The notes under the pieces were generated by a model. It had not been told where the DNA came from, did no database searches, and saw nothing but the letters and a program-made list of their open reading frames with translations. From Clavulina sp. PMI_390 (lineage: Eukaryota > Basidiomycota > Agaricomycetes > Cantharellales > Hydnaceae): a stretch of DNA of 33,485 nucleotides. The translations under genes and the position numbers were made by a program. Positions within the stretch are counted from its first letter, which is position 1. Every line of letters begins with the position of its first letter. Shown piece by piece: positions 22,785 through 33,012 of this stretch. The stretch is from NCBI GenBank assembly GCA_015039315.1, contig WIDE01000054.1, positions 1-33,485 of the forward strand, written 5' to 3'.

Positions 22785-25500
22785 ATGTCTACCATCCAAG
22801 CAGAGAACCTTGCCTCTACCGCAGCGGCTGCAAAGCCTCGTCTTGCCGATTATCAGTGCGTTTATCACCTAATACTCTGGATTTTTTTCGTCCCCTTTTT
22901 GCTCATCTATCCCGATCCATAGAGCCGCAGACTTTGTTATCTGGACCATGCTAGTAGCCCTGGCTCTATTTGCATGCGCTGCTCTTCCGCGGGCGTTTGC
23001 TCGTCTTTCGTTCCCCCAGACCGCCAAACAAGGGTGGTCGCTCAAGCATGCGCCTCCTCCCGTGCGCGATCCTATCCAACGAGTCCGCACGGTTAATCGT
23101 GGACAGCTCGCGGCGCCATGGGAGGGTGGTGACAACGACGAAAAGGTGCTTGCACCACCCCGTGCCGCCTTTATGCAAAAGAACCCAAACGGGCGCAGGA
23201 GCATGAACGTACGGCTTAACCGTCTTACGCGCCACTGGGCAGAGAAGTTCGACGTCTCCCAGCCCCGCGTCGCCCCGCTGCACGTCCCCTCACTGCGCAC
23301 GCTGCTCTACCCGCTCTCAAGCCAGTTCTCCCGCCGTATCATGGGCTTCTCACTCGGCCAGGCCTTTATCCTCCTTGCATACACCACCCTCATCTGCTTT
23401 GGCATGTTCCTCTTCTCTGATCCTGTGTCCAACCCAAAGCGCGCTGGATGGATTGCGCTGTCCCAGATCCCAGTGTCCTTCCTGCTGTCCTCGAAGAACT
23501 CTATTATTGGGTTCCTGGTTGGCAAGGGATATGAAAAGCTCAATTATATCCACCGCTGGGTCGGCCAGACCATATTCATTGCATCGCTATTCCACGTCGT
23601 CGCATATCGTGAGTAATCCGTTCATCTCTATTCACCATCCCGGTACAACCGATTTTGCACACCCCTATATTTTGATAACTGTGGCCGGATTGGATCTCCG
23701 ACTAACATGGTTACTTACTCTCTCCAAATTTATCTATCGCCTTGGTTTCTTTAGTGGTTATGTGGACGAAGGCCAATAATTTGACGACAAAAATGCAGTC
23801 CGAGATTGCGATTACGGGCATGGTCACATTCGCCGGTATTAGCGTGATTGCCCTGACTGCGCTCCCCGTTGTGAGGAACCAATTCTGGACGATCTTTACA
23901 TATGGCCATGTCATTGGCTTCACTGTCCTCATTTTCGGGGTAAGTCGTTCATTTGGCACTTACCGACCGATCTCTGCCGAATTCCCGTTCATTCGTTCAC
24001 GATACTCACGACTTCCTCCTCAATTGCCTTTTCGGCGTGCCCTCTTTTTCTCCCTGTGAATCTTATTAGGCTTGCTATCACGTCCCAGCCGCGCTTCCCT
24101 GGTGTCTTATTGCCGTTAGCTTTTACCTCCTCGATCTGATTTTGCGGGTCGTGCAGTCGCATTATGTGACCGCTAACATTGAGTATCTGCCCGCGCTCAA
24201 AGTGACGCGTGTTGTTGTTCCCTCGCTGCACTCTGGCTGGCGCGCAGGTCAGCACATCCGCCTGAGCGTACTCACGAGCGGAATGGGCCTGATGAAGGCG
24301 GTTGAGAGCCACCCATTCACGATCGCATCGACGAGCGAGGATCAGGAGGGTATGGTCCTTTATTGTCGCGAGGCAGGTGACTGGACACGCCAGCTCGCGA
24401 AATTGGCCCGCGGGAGCCCGGCGTCAGGGTTGGATCTCGGACTCGGCGCCAAGGAAGCTGGTTTTGGTTCTGGTAGATCCGTCAACGTCCTCGTCCAAGG
24501 CCCATATGGTGAGCTGCCTTGTTTCTTTACTAAGCCTCTTTTTTGCTCTGGCCGGGGACTTCACCCCCGTTTTTCCTTTCACTTCGCTCGTTGCTTACCG
24601 CGGCGATTCTCTACTTTTTTGACTCACGCCGGCGCCCGCCTTGGATATTCACTGACTCATTTGATCCGTTTACCTCTCGGCCTGATCGTAATCGTCATAA
24701 CCACCCGAATGCCGTCATCCCCCTCCACCCTCGCATGTCTCCACACCTCCACCTCCACCATCTCCGCATCCATCAGGTGGCCCGGGAAATGTCGTTTTCT
24801 CAAGCTTCTCGTCGGCCATGTTCATCTGTGGCGGCGGTGGGATCACCTTCGGACTCAGCGCCACTCAAGATGTCATTCGTGATGCGTTTGACCGCTGCAG
24901 CCACATCCGCGTTGTGGATCTCGTCTGGGTCGTCCAGGATCCTTGTACGTCAAAACTTGCTTCCCGCACCTTCTCTTGTCCACTCAGATTTTGACAACTA
25001 ACGTACTGCACATTCGATGCACAAACTTAATCACAGCCGCTCTGCTCCCAATTCTGCCAACATTCAAACGCCTGATCGCTGCGTCTGAATCTATTTCCTC
25101 CGTCTCTCTGCACATCAACGTGCACTACACCCGCGCCTCGGGCATCTCGCCCTCATTCATCGAGGAGCTTGACTTGCCCGAGGGCATTAAGCTTGTGCCC
25201 GGTCGGCCTGACCTCGGGGATATGCTGGCCGCGCTGTGCGATTGCACGAGCGGTATCAAGCACTCTCGTGCCCCTGGGGGTGAATCCGAGAAGTTGCATG
25301 GTGTTGTGGTGGGCTGCTGTGGTCCCGAGCCGTTGATGGACAGTGTGCGCAAGGTGGAGCATGGTATAGGCAGAAGTGTGCGGAATGCAGTTGGTGGAGT
25401 CGAGCTTGTTGAAGAGTACGTTCATTCAAAAGTCACCTTTCGTTTCCATATGACACGATGTGACTAACATCTATCCCTCCTCAGAGCGTTTGCTTGGTGA
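22785..25500 (+). CDS. ferric/cupric reductase transmembrane protein (FRE family)
   Basis: A membrane NADPH-dependent metalloreductase that passes electrons from NADPH through FAD and two hemes to external Fe(III) or Cu(II). Exons 22785-22855, 22923-23608, 23755-23939, 24070-24508, 24777-24944, 25037-25415 and 25485-25500 join in frame to 647 residues. A first membrane segment is near residues 28-45; a soluble stretch follows, then the ferric reductase core. Both heme pairs are intact with H-x13-H spacing: H234/H248 (YIHRWVGQ, SLFHVVAY) and H304/H318 (TYGHVIGF, ACYHVPAA). FAD motif HPFTIAS starts at 395. NADPH-side motifs are VQGPYG (to 461), FICGGGGITFG (476-486) and VVGCCGPEPLMDS (to 619). 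It ends AFAW. No signal peptide is visible. No multicopper oxidase or iron permease gene lies in the window. It belongs to the FRE group rather than the NOX group by overall pattern; substrate is inferred. Confidence 0.9.
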
Positions 25501-26847
25501 TGTTCCTCGGTGGAAATAGTGTTTCTCCCTTTCGTCTAGCTACTTTCCACGTGCTGTGCATGTCATCCGCATCGTACTTATACCCGGCCCTCAAGTCGTA
25601 GACGACTGGGGGTCACTGCATTACCCAACCTGGCAAAACCTCACTGCCTCCTGCATTTCCTGCTCACCTCATCTCATCTCCTCTCATTGAGAAACTCCCA
25701 GCCTCGTTTTTTTCTAGCCTTCATTTGTCTCTTTCTTCTTCTTGTCTGCGTATTTATTAGACTCCCTTGCCTCTGTCACGTACATGTGCGTGTATATCAC
25801 TTTGCTGTGCAAAGTCTCAGTATTACAGTAGAATGAAAGAATGCAATAACTTTTTGTTGCCAAACCATCTTTGTCTTGTTGATTCGTTTCACCGTGAGAG
25901 AACATACTTGGTTGAGCCTGACTATCGCCAGCACAAGTTCATCTGCCCCCCTCCACCATCTCCACCACTTCCCACAAGTGGCTAACCTGATCCCATGCGC
26001 GCTCTTTTCTAGGTGGCTACATCAAACTTCAGTGATCAAGCTGCTTTCGTGACTATGGCGAAAGGCCCCAAACCCTGGGTACTTGAACAGATGGGGTGAA
26101 TGGGCCGAAGCTTGGCGCGGGCGGCAGCCATCATCAAGCCCAGTGTTTTCAGCATCGACACAAAAGAGAATAGCTCGGCGGCTTATGTTACATTGATTGA
26201 AACTCTTGAGCTTTGCTCGTTGTCTTCTTGAACGGTGTTGGTGGATCGCTACAAGTTGATGGTCTCTATTTCTCGCGCGTCATCAGCCCGAACGATGCAT
26301 ACAGCTCTGCTTAATCTTTCACTCGCACTTTCTCTCTATTTGAACCATATGCGCAGTCGAGATCCGACAATAGAATCCCGCGTTCCGGATGAGTGATTTC
26401 GGGTTCTTTTCTTGGTCGTGAAACTAGTATTAGCCCTCTGTGTGAGGTAAACTAGCACGTAAGACTGTGTCAAGTCCCTGCCTCCGAAGCTGCTGCGGCT
26501 GGGTTTCAGTCCGCAGGCTGATGAATAATGCGCAACTATTGAGCGTATTCGTGGAGTGAAAGTATTCCGCGTGTGTGTTTGTAATGGAGTGCGCAGGTTG
26601 TGCCAGTGCGTGAACCGATGGGTTGGGGGCCAAGGCTGTGTTTTCCTTGATGTGATTGTTGTTATGTGTACCGTTGTTTGGCGCGCTGTGCCACTCGACG
26701 ATCTCTCTAAATAGTGCTCCTGCCTTGCACGTTCGAGTTCTCGGCGCTTTTCTCTCTCGACCATCACGGACACCTACCCCTAAACCTCTGATCTTGAAAC
26801 TTTTTACCTTGAGCGAGGCAACGAACAGAATTTATTCCCCGATTTCG
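25501..26847. other. intergenic region between ferric reductase and SEL1 protein
   Basis: About 1.35 kb between two co-directional genes. It should contain the ferric reductase 3' UTR and the promoter and 5' UTR of the SEL1 gene. A C/T-rich stretch is seen at about 25,650-25,745. An open frame extends upstream of the chosen SEL1 start but has no conserved character. Nothing else was recognised. Confidence 0.45.
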
Positions 26848-29479
26848 ATGGCAGCACCTCCCCCGATCCCGGCACGCCCAGACTTGCCAGGGCACAAACG
26901 CGAAGACTCAGCGCCTCCTCCGATCCCCCCGCTCCCTCCGGTATTCCAAGTAGAGCAACCACCCCAGCAACTGGACATCAATCGAGTGATGAGTCCCATG
27001 ATTGCACCTAGACCGCAAAGGAACTTCAGTGATGCACCAGCCGCCGTGAGATCTTGCGCGCTATTCATGGATTTTTCCTCAAAAAGACTCACCCTTGAAT
27101 GTTCTGATCTCCCATCACAGATGGCTCAAACCCTCGAAGCCCAAGCATCATACCCCCCTCAATTCCCTACCGCAATGCCAGGGGGGTATTATCCTAATCC
27201 CACCCCACAACCCCAGTACCTTCAACCCAATAATATTTCGGATCCTTCAAGACCCATCAGCACTTATCCCGATTTTTCTAATCAAGCATACACTTCACCT
27301 CCCCCATTCAATCCACAATTACAGCCATCATACACCCCATCTGTTGGAAGTCCGCCTCCTCCACAACCACCATATGGCCACGGGAGAAACCCTTCTTTCA
27401 CCCAAGCATTCGCCAGTATGTCTATGAGTGAATCATACCCATCCGCAACTCCCGCCCCCCCTCTCCCTCCTCCATCTGCACCCCCTCAACGCGAGTATGA
27501 TGTCACAGCACCAGCAGTATTCCGCCCTGAACTCATCCCATTCGCCCCAATCCGACCACCAACCAAGCCTGGACAGCCTCCCAATGTCACAGCATCGATG
27601 CCCACTGTCGAGTCTCTGACCGCAGCAGCTTCCTCGGTTGCGAGCCAAGACAATCCGCCGCGTCAGCTCACCTGGTCTCGGCAGGTCCTCAACCTCGTTG
27701 ATCGCACGATCACATTAGAGACTGCGCTAAACCCCTCAATAGACCAAGCACATGCTCTCACCGAACCTCGTCTACATGCACTCGTCGATCAGGCGATCCC
27801 GCAGATCATGCGACAATGCGAGGCAGTTCCCCCTAGTGCGGCACCCGGTTCACTGCCCCCACATATAGCCGAGGCATTCTACTTGCGCGGGACGCTGGCG
27901 TCCTCGAGCTTGTTCCAGGAGTGGGTGAAGAAGGATCTGAGGCAGTCATTCAAGGATTTCGAGACGGCTGCCAGGAGTGGGTGCCACATTGGGTGGTTCC
28001 GCATCGGAAGAGACTATGAGGGTGTGCAAGATATCCGAAGAGCTAGGGACGCTTTTGAGCGTGGTGTACGACTAGGAGAAAAAAACTGCCTTTACGTGAG
28101 TTTCCTCCTGATCTTCGCCGACATGTTTTATCAAGATTTTTTTACTGAGGACCGTTCTTCTTTTTTCGTAGCGCATGGGTATGGCACAGCTCCAAGGCCA
28201 CCTCGAGCTTCCTATGAACCCGGAGCTTGCGATCCCGCTCCTTAAACAGGCCGCTGACGATGCCGATACCGAATCGCCACAAGCAGCTTATATCCTTGGC
28301 ATGATTCTCCTTGGTGAATTCGCGCACATTGAGATCCCATCGCTCGCCCTCCTCCGATACCTACCTCGTCCTTCCTCTTCGAATCCTGACCCGCGCCAGA
28401 CCGAGGCCCGACGGTACATCGAGCGCGCCGCATACCTCTGCTACGCACCTGCCCAGACCAAGATTGCATGGGCATACGAGTTTGCACGTATGGGCTGCCC
28501 CTTCGACCCGCTGTTGAGCGTGCAATTCTACTCGCTTGCCAGCCAGCAGGGTGAGGAGGAGGCGGATATGGCGCTTAGCAAGTGGTTCTTGTGTGGTGCT
28601 GAGGGCCACTTTGAGAAGGAGGAGTATCTGGCGTATACATTTGCGGAGAAGGCTGCAAGGAAGGGCCTGGCGAACGCAGAGTTTGCCATGGGCTACTATA
28701 ATGAAGTCGGCGTCGGCACCAAGGCTGATATTGGAATGGCGAAGAGGTGGTATGAAAAGGTACGTCATCAAACATGTGCCTTGAATCCGATGGATCATCA
28801 CTGACTCATAATTGACTTACAGGCGGCACAACATAACAATGCCGACGCTCTTGCGCGACTGAGAGCCCTCTCGAGCCTGCATCCTGAATCGCTCTCGCGC
28901 ACGCAACACGAGTCTATCACCCACAATAAGCTCGTTCGCAAGCGTACACAGGCCAAGGACAGCTCCGCTGCTGCGGGCAGGCGGCCCGTCGTTGCCCCAA
29001 CAGGGACATCTGACGGCGGGCGTTTCGCCGCTGAGGTCGCGCAAAACGGGTTGGCCGCATCGTCTCGACTCATGGCGCCTGTCAGGTCAAACGGGCCATC
29101 GCCAGCGCCTTATCCTTCCTCTTCTCCACCCCAAGTTCAAGCTCAGCCCCAGCCCATGCCTTCTCAGGCACCACGGCCGAGCCAAAGCCAGACGCCTCCT
29201 TCATCCGGGCGACCATCACCGGCATCCGCAGCCGCTCCTCTTCCTGTGCCGGACGCAGGTCGTGGGCGGGGTCGATTCCACTTTGGACGCAAGTCTGCAG
29301 AGAGGAACCAACTCCCTCAATCCTCTACTCCTCCGAGCGGTAATGCCGGCAAACCCATCTCGCTCGATGGCCCCTCTGGAGCGAAAACGGCCAGCAGCAA
29401 TCCGGCAGCCCCTAGGACGTTCGCTGAGATGGGATATCACAGCCAGGCCCTAGATGACAAAGAGTGCATTATCATGTAG
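26848..29479 (+). CDS. Skt5/Chs4-like SEL1-repeat protein, probable chitin synthase activator
   Basis: Exons 26848-27045, 27121-28095, 28172-28759 and 28823-29479 join in frame to 805 residues. The first 250 residues or so are Pro/Gln/Tyr-rich and likely disordered. A conserved block (QLTWSRQVLNLVDRTI) precedes helical SEL1 repeats, such as EAFYLRGTLASSSLFQEW, SPQAAYILGMILLGEF, APAQTKIAWAYEFARMG and NAEFAMGYYNEVGVGTKADI. The C-terminus is basic and Ser/Pro-rich and ends in CIIM, a CaaX box with Met last, which predicts farnesylation and membrane anchoring. Yeast Skt5/Chs4 has the same layout and activates chitin synthase III at the bud neck; that role here is inference. The Met at 26848 was chosen because it opens the Pro-rich protein-like part. 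It is convergent with the dienelactone hydrolase gene, 247 bp away. Confidence 0.88.
27046..27120 (+). other. 75-nt stop-free intron (possible in-frame retention)
   Basis: The sequence has a GTGAGA donor and a CATCACAG acceptor, so it looks like an intron. Its length is a multiple of three and it has no stop in the host frame. Retention would insert 25 residues, beginning VRSCALFMDF, into the disordered N-terminal region of the SEL1 protein. Whether it is spliced, retained or both cannot be told from DNA. Confidence 0.55.
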
Positions 29480-29726
29480 AGAAATGAATGGACTCTATCG
29501 CTCGTCTTCGAGCCTACCTTTCGTAAAAATTCGTTTCGGCTCGCCCCTTTTCGCTTCGCCTCATGACTAACACACGAGCAACGTAACCCCTTCATCATCA
29601 CATACCATACATGTATACCAAAATTCTTTCTGTACATTTTTGGACCCTGGCGATACTAGTACAAGTGTGCAATTGATTCCCGTACACCTATCTTGTCTAC
29701 ATAGATGTGAATTGAGAGACACTCGA

Positions 29727-31343
29727 TCAGCACACATGCTCTGGCGCAGCCGCTTCCCCCTCCTTTGGACCCAAATCACGGGCTAGGGTTCGCTCAAACA
29801 CTTCCATCATCATCCCAAACAGATTTCGTGTGAGCGCCGCGTCCCAACGACCCTTGCTTGACTCGTCGCGCGTAAACGCATGCTGGCCTTGCACCTCGAG
29901 GAAAGAAGTAATAACGTTCGCATCGTCGAGCGTTTGACGGATGAGTGTCCGCCCGTCACGAGGAACGTGGGTGTCCTGCTTTCCGAAGATCATCTGGGCA
30001 TGGATGGCGATCGGTCAGGCGGACAATCAGACATATTCCTACGAAATAGGAATCGAAAGAAATTAAAGGCATACCATGACTTCACCCTTGATGTCCCCCT
30101 TCTGGACGCGTACAAGAGAATCATCCTTCATTCCCTTTCCTAGGGTCGCTCCGTGGATATCAGTAGCATAGAAACAGACGCTTGACAGGCACCTGGGATC
30201 GAAGGCAGCCTACACAAATTGAGTCATGAGCGCTCATAGGGGTTACTATGGCGGAGGAAATCTGAGAAACTAACACGGAACGCCTGGGGTAAGGCAGCCG
30301 GGCCCCGATGTTTAGCGAGACTGACTCATTGGAAAATCGTAGAGCACATGTACGCACAAGATGGCCACCAAGGCAGATCCCCGTGGCTACGAGGAGAATA
30401 TGTAAGGCGGGGGTATTTGGTTGAATCATTTTGTTGGTTGATCTCTTACCTCCAATGCGACCATTACAGTTGGGATGTTTCACAAGCACATCAATGGAAA
30501 GTGTGGCGTCCTAGCCGAATGAACAGTCATAGAGTTTGGTGAGATCCAAGGTTCGGGATTCATCTGTGTGAGACTTGCTTCATCGTAGGCTGCTAGTTCC
30601 TTCTCGATCTGGAGAAATAGAGTCGACGGAGATGATGAGGATTTGCCCGAAGCCCGTCAATTGGAAAAGAACAGTCACCTTATAGTTATTTCCACGATCT
30701 GTCCCTGTTTGGATCGGCAATACGGCTTAGAGTCCCCGAATAGCGAGGTCCACATTTGTCAATGTCAACGCTCACCCTCGACGCTTCGAAGGCAACGAGA
30801 TAAGTAAGCCTCAGGACGGATATTGAAACATTTCCCATGTGATCTTACTTATATGGAAGAGGATCTGGCTCCTCAAATTCATGGAAACTAGAGGGGCAAG
30901 CTTGACACGGCAACAACGACAAAAGGAGATACAATACGCCATTAAGTCAGCTGGCCAGCCGGCAAATGCTACGGGAAGCGGTAAGTGTGAACGGCGGCCT
31001 TACCGACAACATAGCCATGAGAAGCGATCTGGCCTGCTGTTCTGAGATAAGAGAGTCGCCAGCAGTGTTGTCAACATACAATCGTGAATCGAACAATGTG
31101 AAGGTAGATCATGCCGCGGGGAGTCGAGCCCTGCCCAAAAACAGCCCGTGGATATCCCCTTTTGTAATGCAACATGGCTCACCTCTCAACTGGACCAGTG
31201 ACCTGATAGATCTCAGAGAACATTACGACTCCTGGAAACTTCGCATTTGGGTACCCGTCAATCTTCGGAGAGATTATGTAAATACGCATGGGCCTCGATC
31301 CATGCGTGACTGGCACATCCACAAAAGCCTTCTGGATGAGCAT
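29727..31343 (-). CDS. dienelactone hydrolase family protein
   Basis: An alpha/beta hydrolase with a Cys nucleophile; the family type enzyme opens dienelactone in aromatic breakdown, though fungal members act on varied esters and lactones. Eleven exons on the minus strand: 31183-31343, 31004-31041, 30849-30900, 30776-30783, 30679-30704, 30579-30608, 30450-30510, 30358-30386, 30275-30283, 30075-30209 and 29727-29993. They join in frame to 271 residues, the usual family length. It begins MLIQKAFVDVPVTHGSRPMR, then FPGVVMFSEIYQVTGPVER and GTDRGNNYKIEKELAAYDED. The triad is C130 (GATGICLGGHL), D190 (MIFGKQDTHVP) and H221 (EVQGQHAFTRDE). No signal peptide is seen, so it is probably cytosolic. Exons of 8 and 9 nt and a GC-AG intron make the structure unusual. 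Each was accepted because it restores a conserved block. Confidence 0.9.
30275..30283 (-). other. 9-nt microexon in the dienelactone hydrolase gene
   Basis: GCGTTCCGT encodes A-F-R between the nucleophile block GICLGGHL and AAFDPR, giving the family's GGHLAFR pattern. It is flanked by a CCCCAG acceptor and a GTTAGT donor. Being three codons long it could be skipped without a frameshift. Reading through the upstream donor instead gives a non-conserved sequence. Confidence 0.7.
30511..30578 (-). other. GC-AG intron in the dienelactone hydrolase gene
   Basis: A 68-nt intron with donor GAA|GCAAGT and acceptor CGGCTAG|GAC. It joins AAYDE to DATLSIDVLVKHPNCNG, the expected family sequence. GCAAGT is the strong form of GC donor. 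Confidence 0.8.
30776..30783 (-). other. 8-nt microexon in the dienelactone hydrolase gene
   Basis: CGTCGAGG is flanked by an AG acceptor (CTTCGAAG) and a GTGAGC donor. Joined to its neighbours it completes PYNVEGTDRGNNYK, where the family has a proline-tyrosine, two or three residues, then G-T-D-x-G-N. Without it the flanking exons are out of frame with each other. Flanking introns are 65 nt (30784-30848) and 71 nt (30705-30775). Confidence 0.72.
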
Positions 31344-31705
31344 CGCGAACCAAGGGTGAGAAACAGAGTTGGGATCGAAGTAACTGAACTTTGTTCAAGC
31401 TTGGTGCCATTGACGTTCTCGCTCCGCGGAAAACCCTGGCCCTTATAACTGACCATTTGCTGAGGTAGAAACTCACGCAGTTATCTGAACTACTAAGACT
31501 CCACCGCATCCATAAATAATCGTTATTATATTCGTAAGACCAAGACGAGGAGAAATATGAAACAGAGTTAACGAGTGACGATGGTGGAGACAATGCGGAA
31601 TGAAGAAAAACTATTTGCCAATGAGTGTACTTGGTTAGCGGTGAGAAATTGAGCGTTCTAGGAGACTTGGTAATACTATGGACTATTCTAGAACCGGGAA
31701 CTCCT
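31344..31705. other. intergenic region
   Basis: About 360 bp between two co-directional minus-strand genes: the promoter side of the dienelactone hydrolase gene and the 3' side of the next gene. The open frame that crosses it is an extension of the hydrolase's first exon in another phase. I see no other gene. Confidence 0.45.
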
Positions 31706-32608
31706 TCAAGAGGCGAAATGGCCATAAGGCTTCGAATCTTGACGAGGTTGATTGCGGTTAGGGCGTTCTGCGTTCTTGGTTACAATGACACCAGCAGGAA
31801 CGATGGAACACTTGCGAGGAGGAGGAGAACCCGGCGCAGGGACGTACTTCCCCTTCCAGGACCCCGCGGGAGGAAGTGGGGGCTGAGTGTTCACCTCTTG
31901 GCGGCGACGATGGGGTGCAGTTGTCCATAGGGTAGGTTGTTGTTGAGGACCATCGGACCTAGTATGCGCAGAGATATAGTCCCGCCCCTTGGCAGGACGA
32001 GAGGATGGCAAACGACGGGCAATGCGCCCATAGTGGTCGTCGATGTCATCGGCCCTAGGGCGCGTAGAGCTGTAGTCCCGCTCCTCCACCGGACGAGCAG
32101 TTGGTAAAGTGCGCGCAATGCGCATGCGGTGCCGGCGAGCTGCTGTATCAGTTGCATATTTGGCGTTCGTGTCCACATCGATTGATGAATCTTGTCTCTC
32201 CAGAAGTCGCACTGCTGCGTCGTAATTCGCGCGCAAAGCAGGGTCTTCAGCCATCCTCCGCTCGCGACGTGCTCTATCAAACTCCTGTTCGTGCGCCTTC
32301 CGTTCTGCTTCGGCCCGCATCTCCTCGTCTGTGGGTGGGGTGAAACGAGAGGGGAGACATTCGGGGGGACACCAAGTGCTCGACGTTTTGAAACCATGGG
32401 GCTGATAGGGTAGGCGAGCAAGGATTTCGGTATCGTGACGAGTGGGGACCGCAAGAGTGGCAGAACTTTCAACTCGCTGTGATGGATAGCGGTCGTGCGG
32501 GGAGCCATTGTGAGGCTCTGGCATGTGCGATACTCCCCCGGATGGCGCTCGATCGAATGCAGTGGCGCGGACAACGCTTCTCTTCCGGGTTCGAGTTGAA
32601 GACATCAT
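31706..32608 (-). CDS. single-exon protein of unknown function with an internal tandem repeat
   Basis: An uninterrupted frame of 300 residues, the longest intronless complete gene in the window. It is rich in Arg, Pro and Ser, begins MMSSTRTRKRSVVRATAF, and has no membrane segment or signal peptide. Residues 93-140 are highly charged and probably form a helix or coiled coil (EEMRAEAERKAHEQEFDRAR). Residues 163-188 and 195-220 are two related copies, 32 residues apart: RIARTLPTARPVEERDYSST and RIARRLPSSRPAKGRDYISA. A Pro-rich basic tail follows. I do not recognise a family. It may be lineage-restricted. A TATA-like box about 105 bp upstream supports expression. The Met at 32605 is an equally possible start. 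Confidence 0.6.
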   Translation of the reverse strand: MMSSTRTRKRSVVRATAFDRAPSGGVSHMPEPHNGSPHDRYPSQRVESSATLAVPTRHDTEILARLPYQPHGFKTSSTWCPPECLPSRFTPPTDEEMRAEAERKAHEQEFDRARRERRMAEDPALRANYDAAVRLLERQDSSIDVDTNAKYATDTAARRHRMRIARTLPTARPVEERDYSSTRPRADDIDDHYGRIARRLPSSRPAKGRDYISAHTRSDGPQQQPTLWTTAPHRRRQEVNTQPPLPPAGSWKGKYVPAPGSPPPRKCSIVPAGVIVTKNAERPNRNQPRQDSKPYGHFAS

Positions 32609-33012
32609 GAAATCTTATGATGAAGAAGGGCGAGGCGAGTTGTGGTCGAGAGGAGTGATGAAAGTTGCGTGTTCTCGAAGATCAGACGTTGAGGCAGACT
32701 CTCAGTGCCATGCTTATATGGATTCTACATGGTACGAGGAGAGCCATGGGTGGTTTCGTTAGTTCCTACCTGTCAATCGCTGCCCCTGTAACAAAAGTGT
32801 TTTTGATACCGCGGTGGTGTCGAAAAGTTACGAAATAAAGTCCGCCAATGAAGACTGCCGCCACCAGTTATCTGACAATTAAAACCTTGTGGCCTCAGCA
32901 TGTCAGCAGCTCAAGAGGCCACAGAGAGGCGAGCCTAGCACCTAGATAACTTGCATGCGAACAAGCTGGTTAGACGAACCAGATTAACCTAGCACGACGA
33001 GTTGAGACGAAT
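32609..33012. other. intergenic region at the right end
   Basis: About 400 bp upstream of the repeat protein gene (-) and before the small plus-strand open frame. Apart from the TATA-like box I see no supported feature. Confidence 0.4.
32713..32718 (-). promoter_or_regulatory. TATA-like box upstream of the repeat protein gene
   Basis: On the minus strand the sequence reads CATATAAGCA, with the TATAAG core about 105 bp upstream of the start codon at 32608. The spacing is similar to the TATA box of the alpha/beta hydrolase gene. It is a short motif, so chance occurrence is possible. Confidence 0.35.

Noticed and set aside
22948..23300. Open frames of about 140 and 105 codons opposite the ferric reductase
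   Set aside because: They are antisense shadows of exon 2 of the reductase, whose sense frame has family motifs and joins the other exons in phase.
26656..26847. Upstream extension of the SEL1 protein to an earlier Met
   Set aside because: The extra 64 residues look like untranslated leader. The Pro-rich protein-like sequence begins at the Met at 26848.
30275..30357. Read-through of the dienelactone hydrolase after GGHL as V-R-T-C-A-L-R-F
   Set aside because: This frame does not give the conserved continuation and runs to a dead end. Splicing to the 9-nt exon and on to AAFDPR matches the family.
31115..31140. tRNA T-arm-like sequence (GGCTCGACTCC on the minus strand)
   Set aside because: It lacks the GTTC core and lies in the first intron of the dienelactone hydrolase gene; no cloverleaf is possible.
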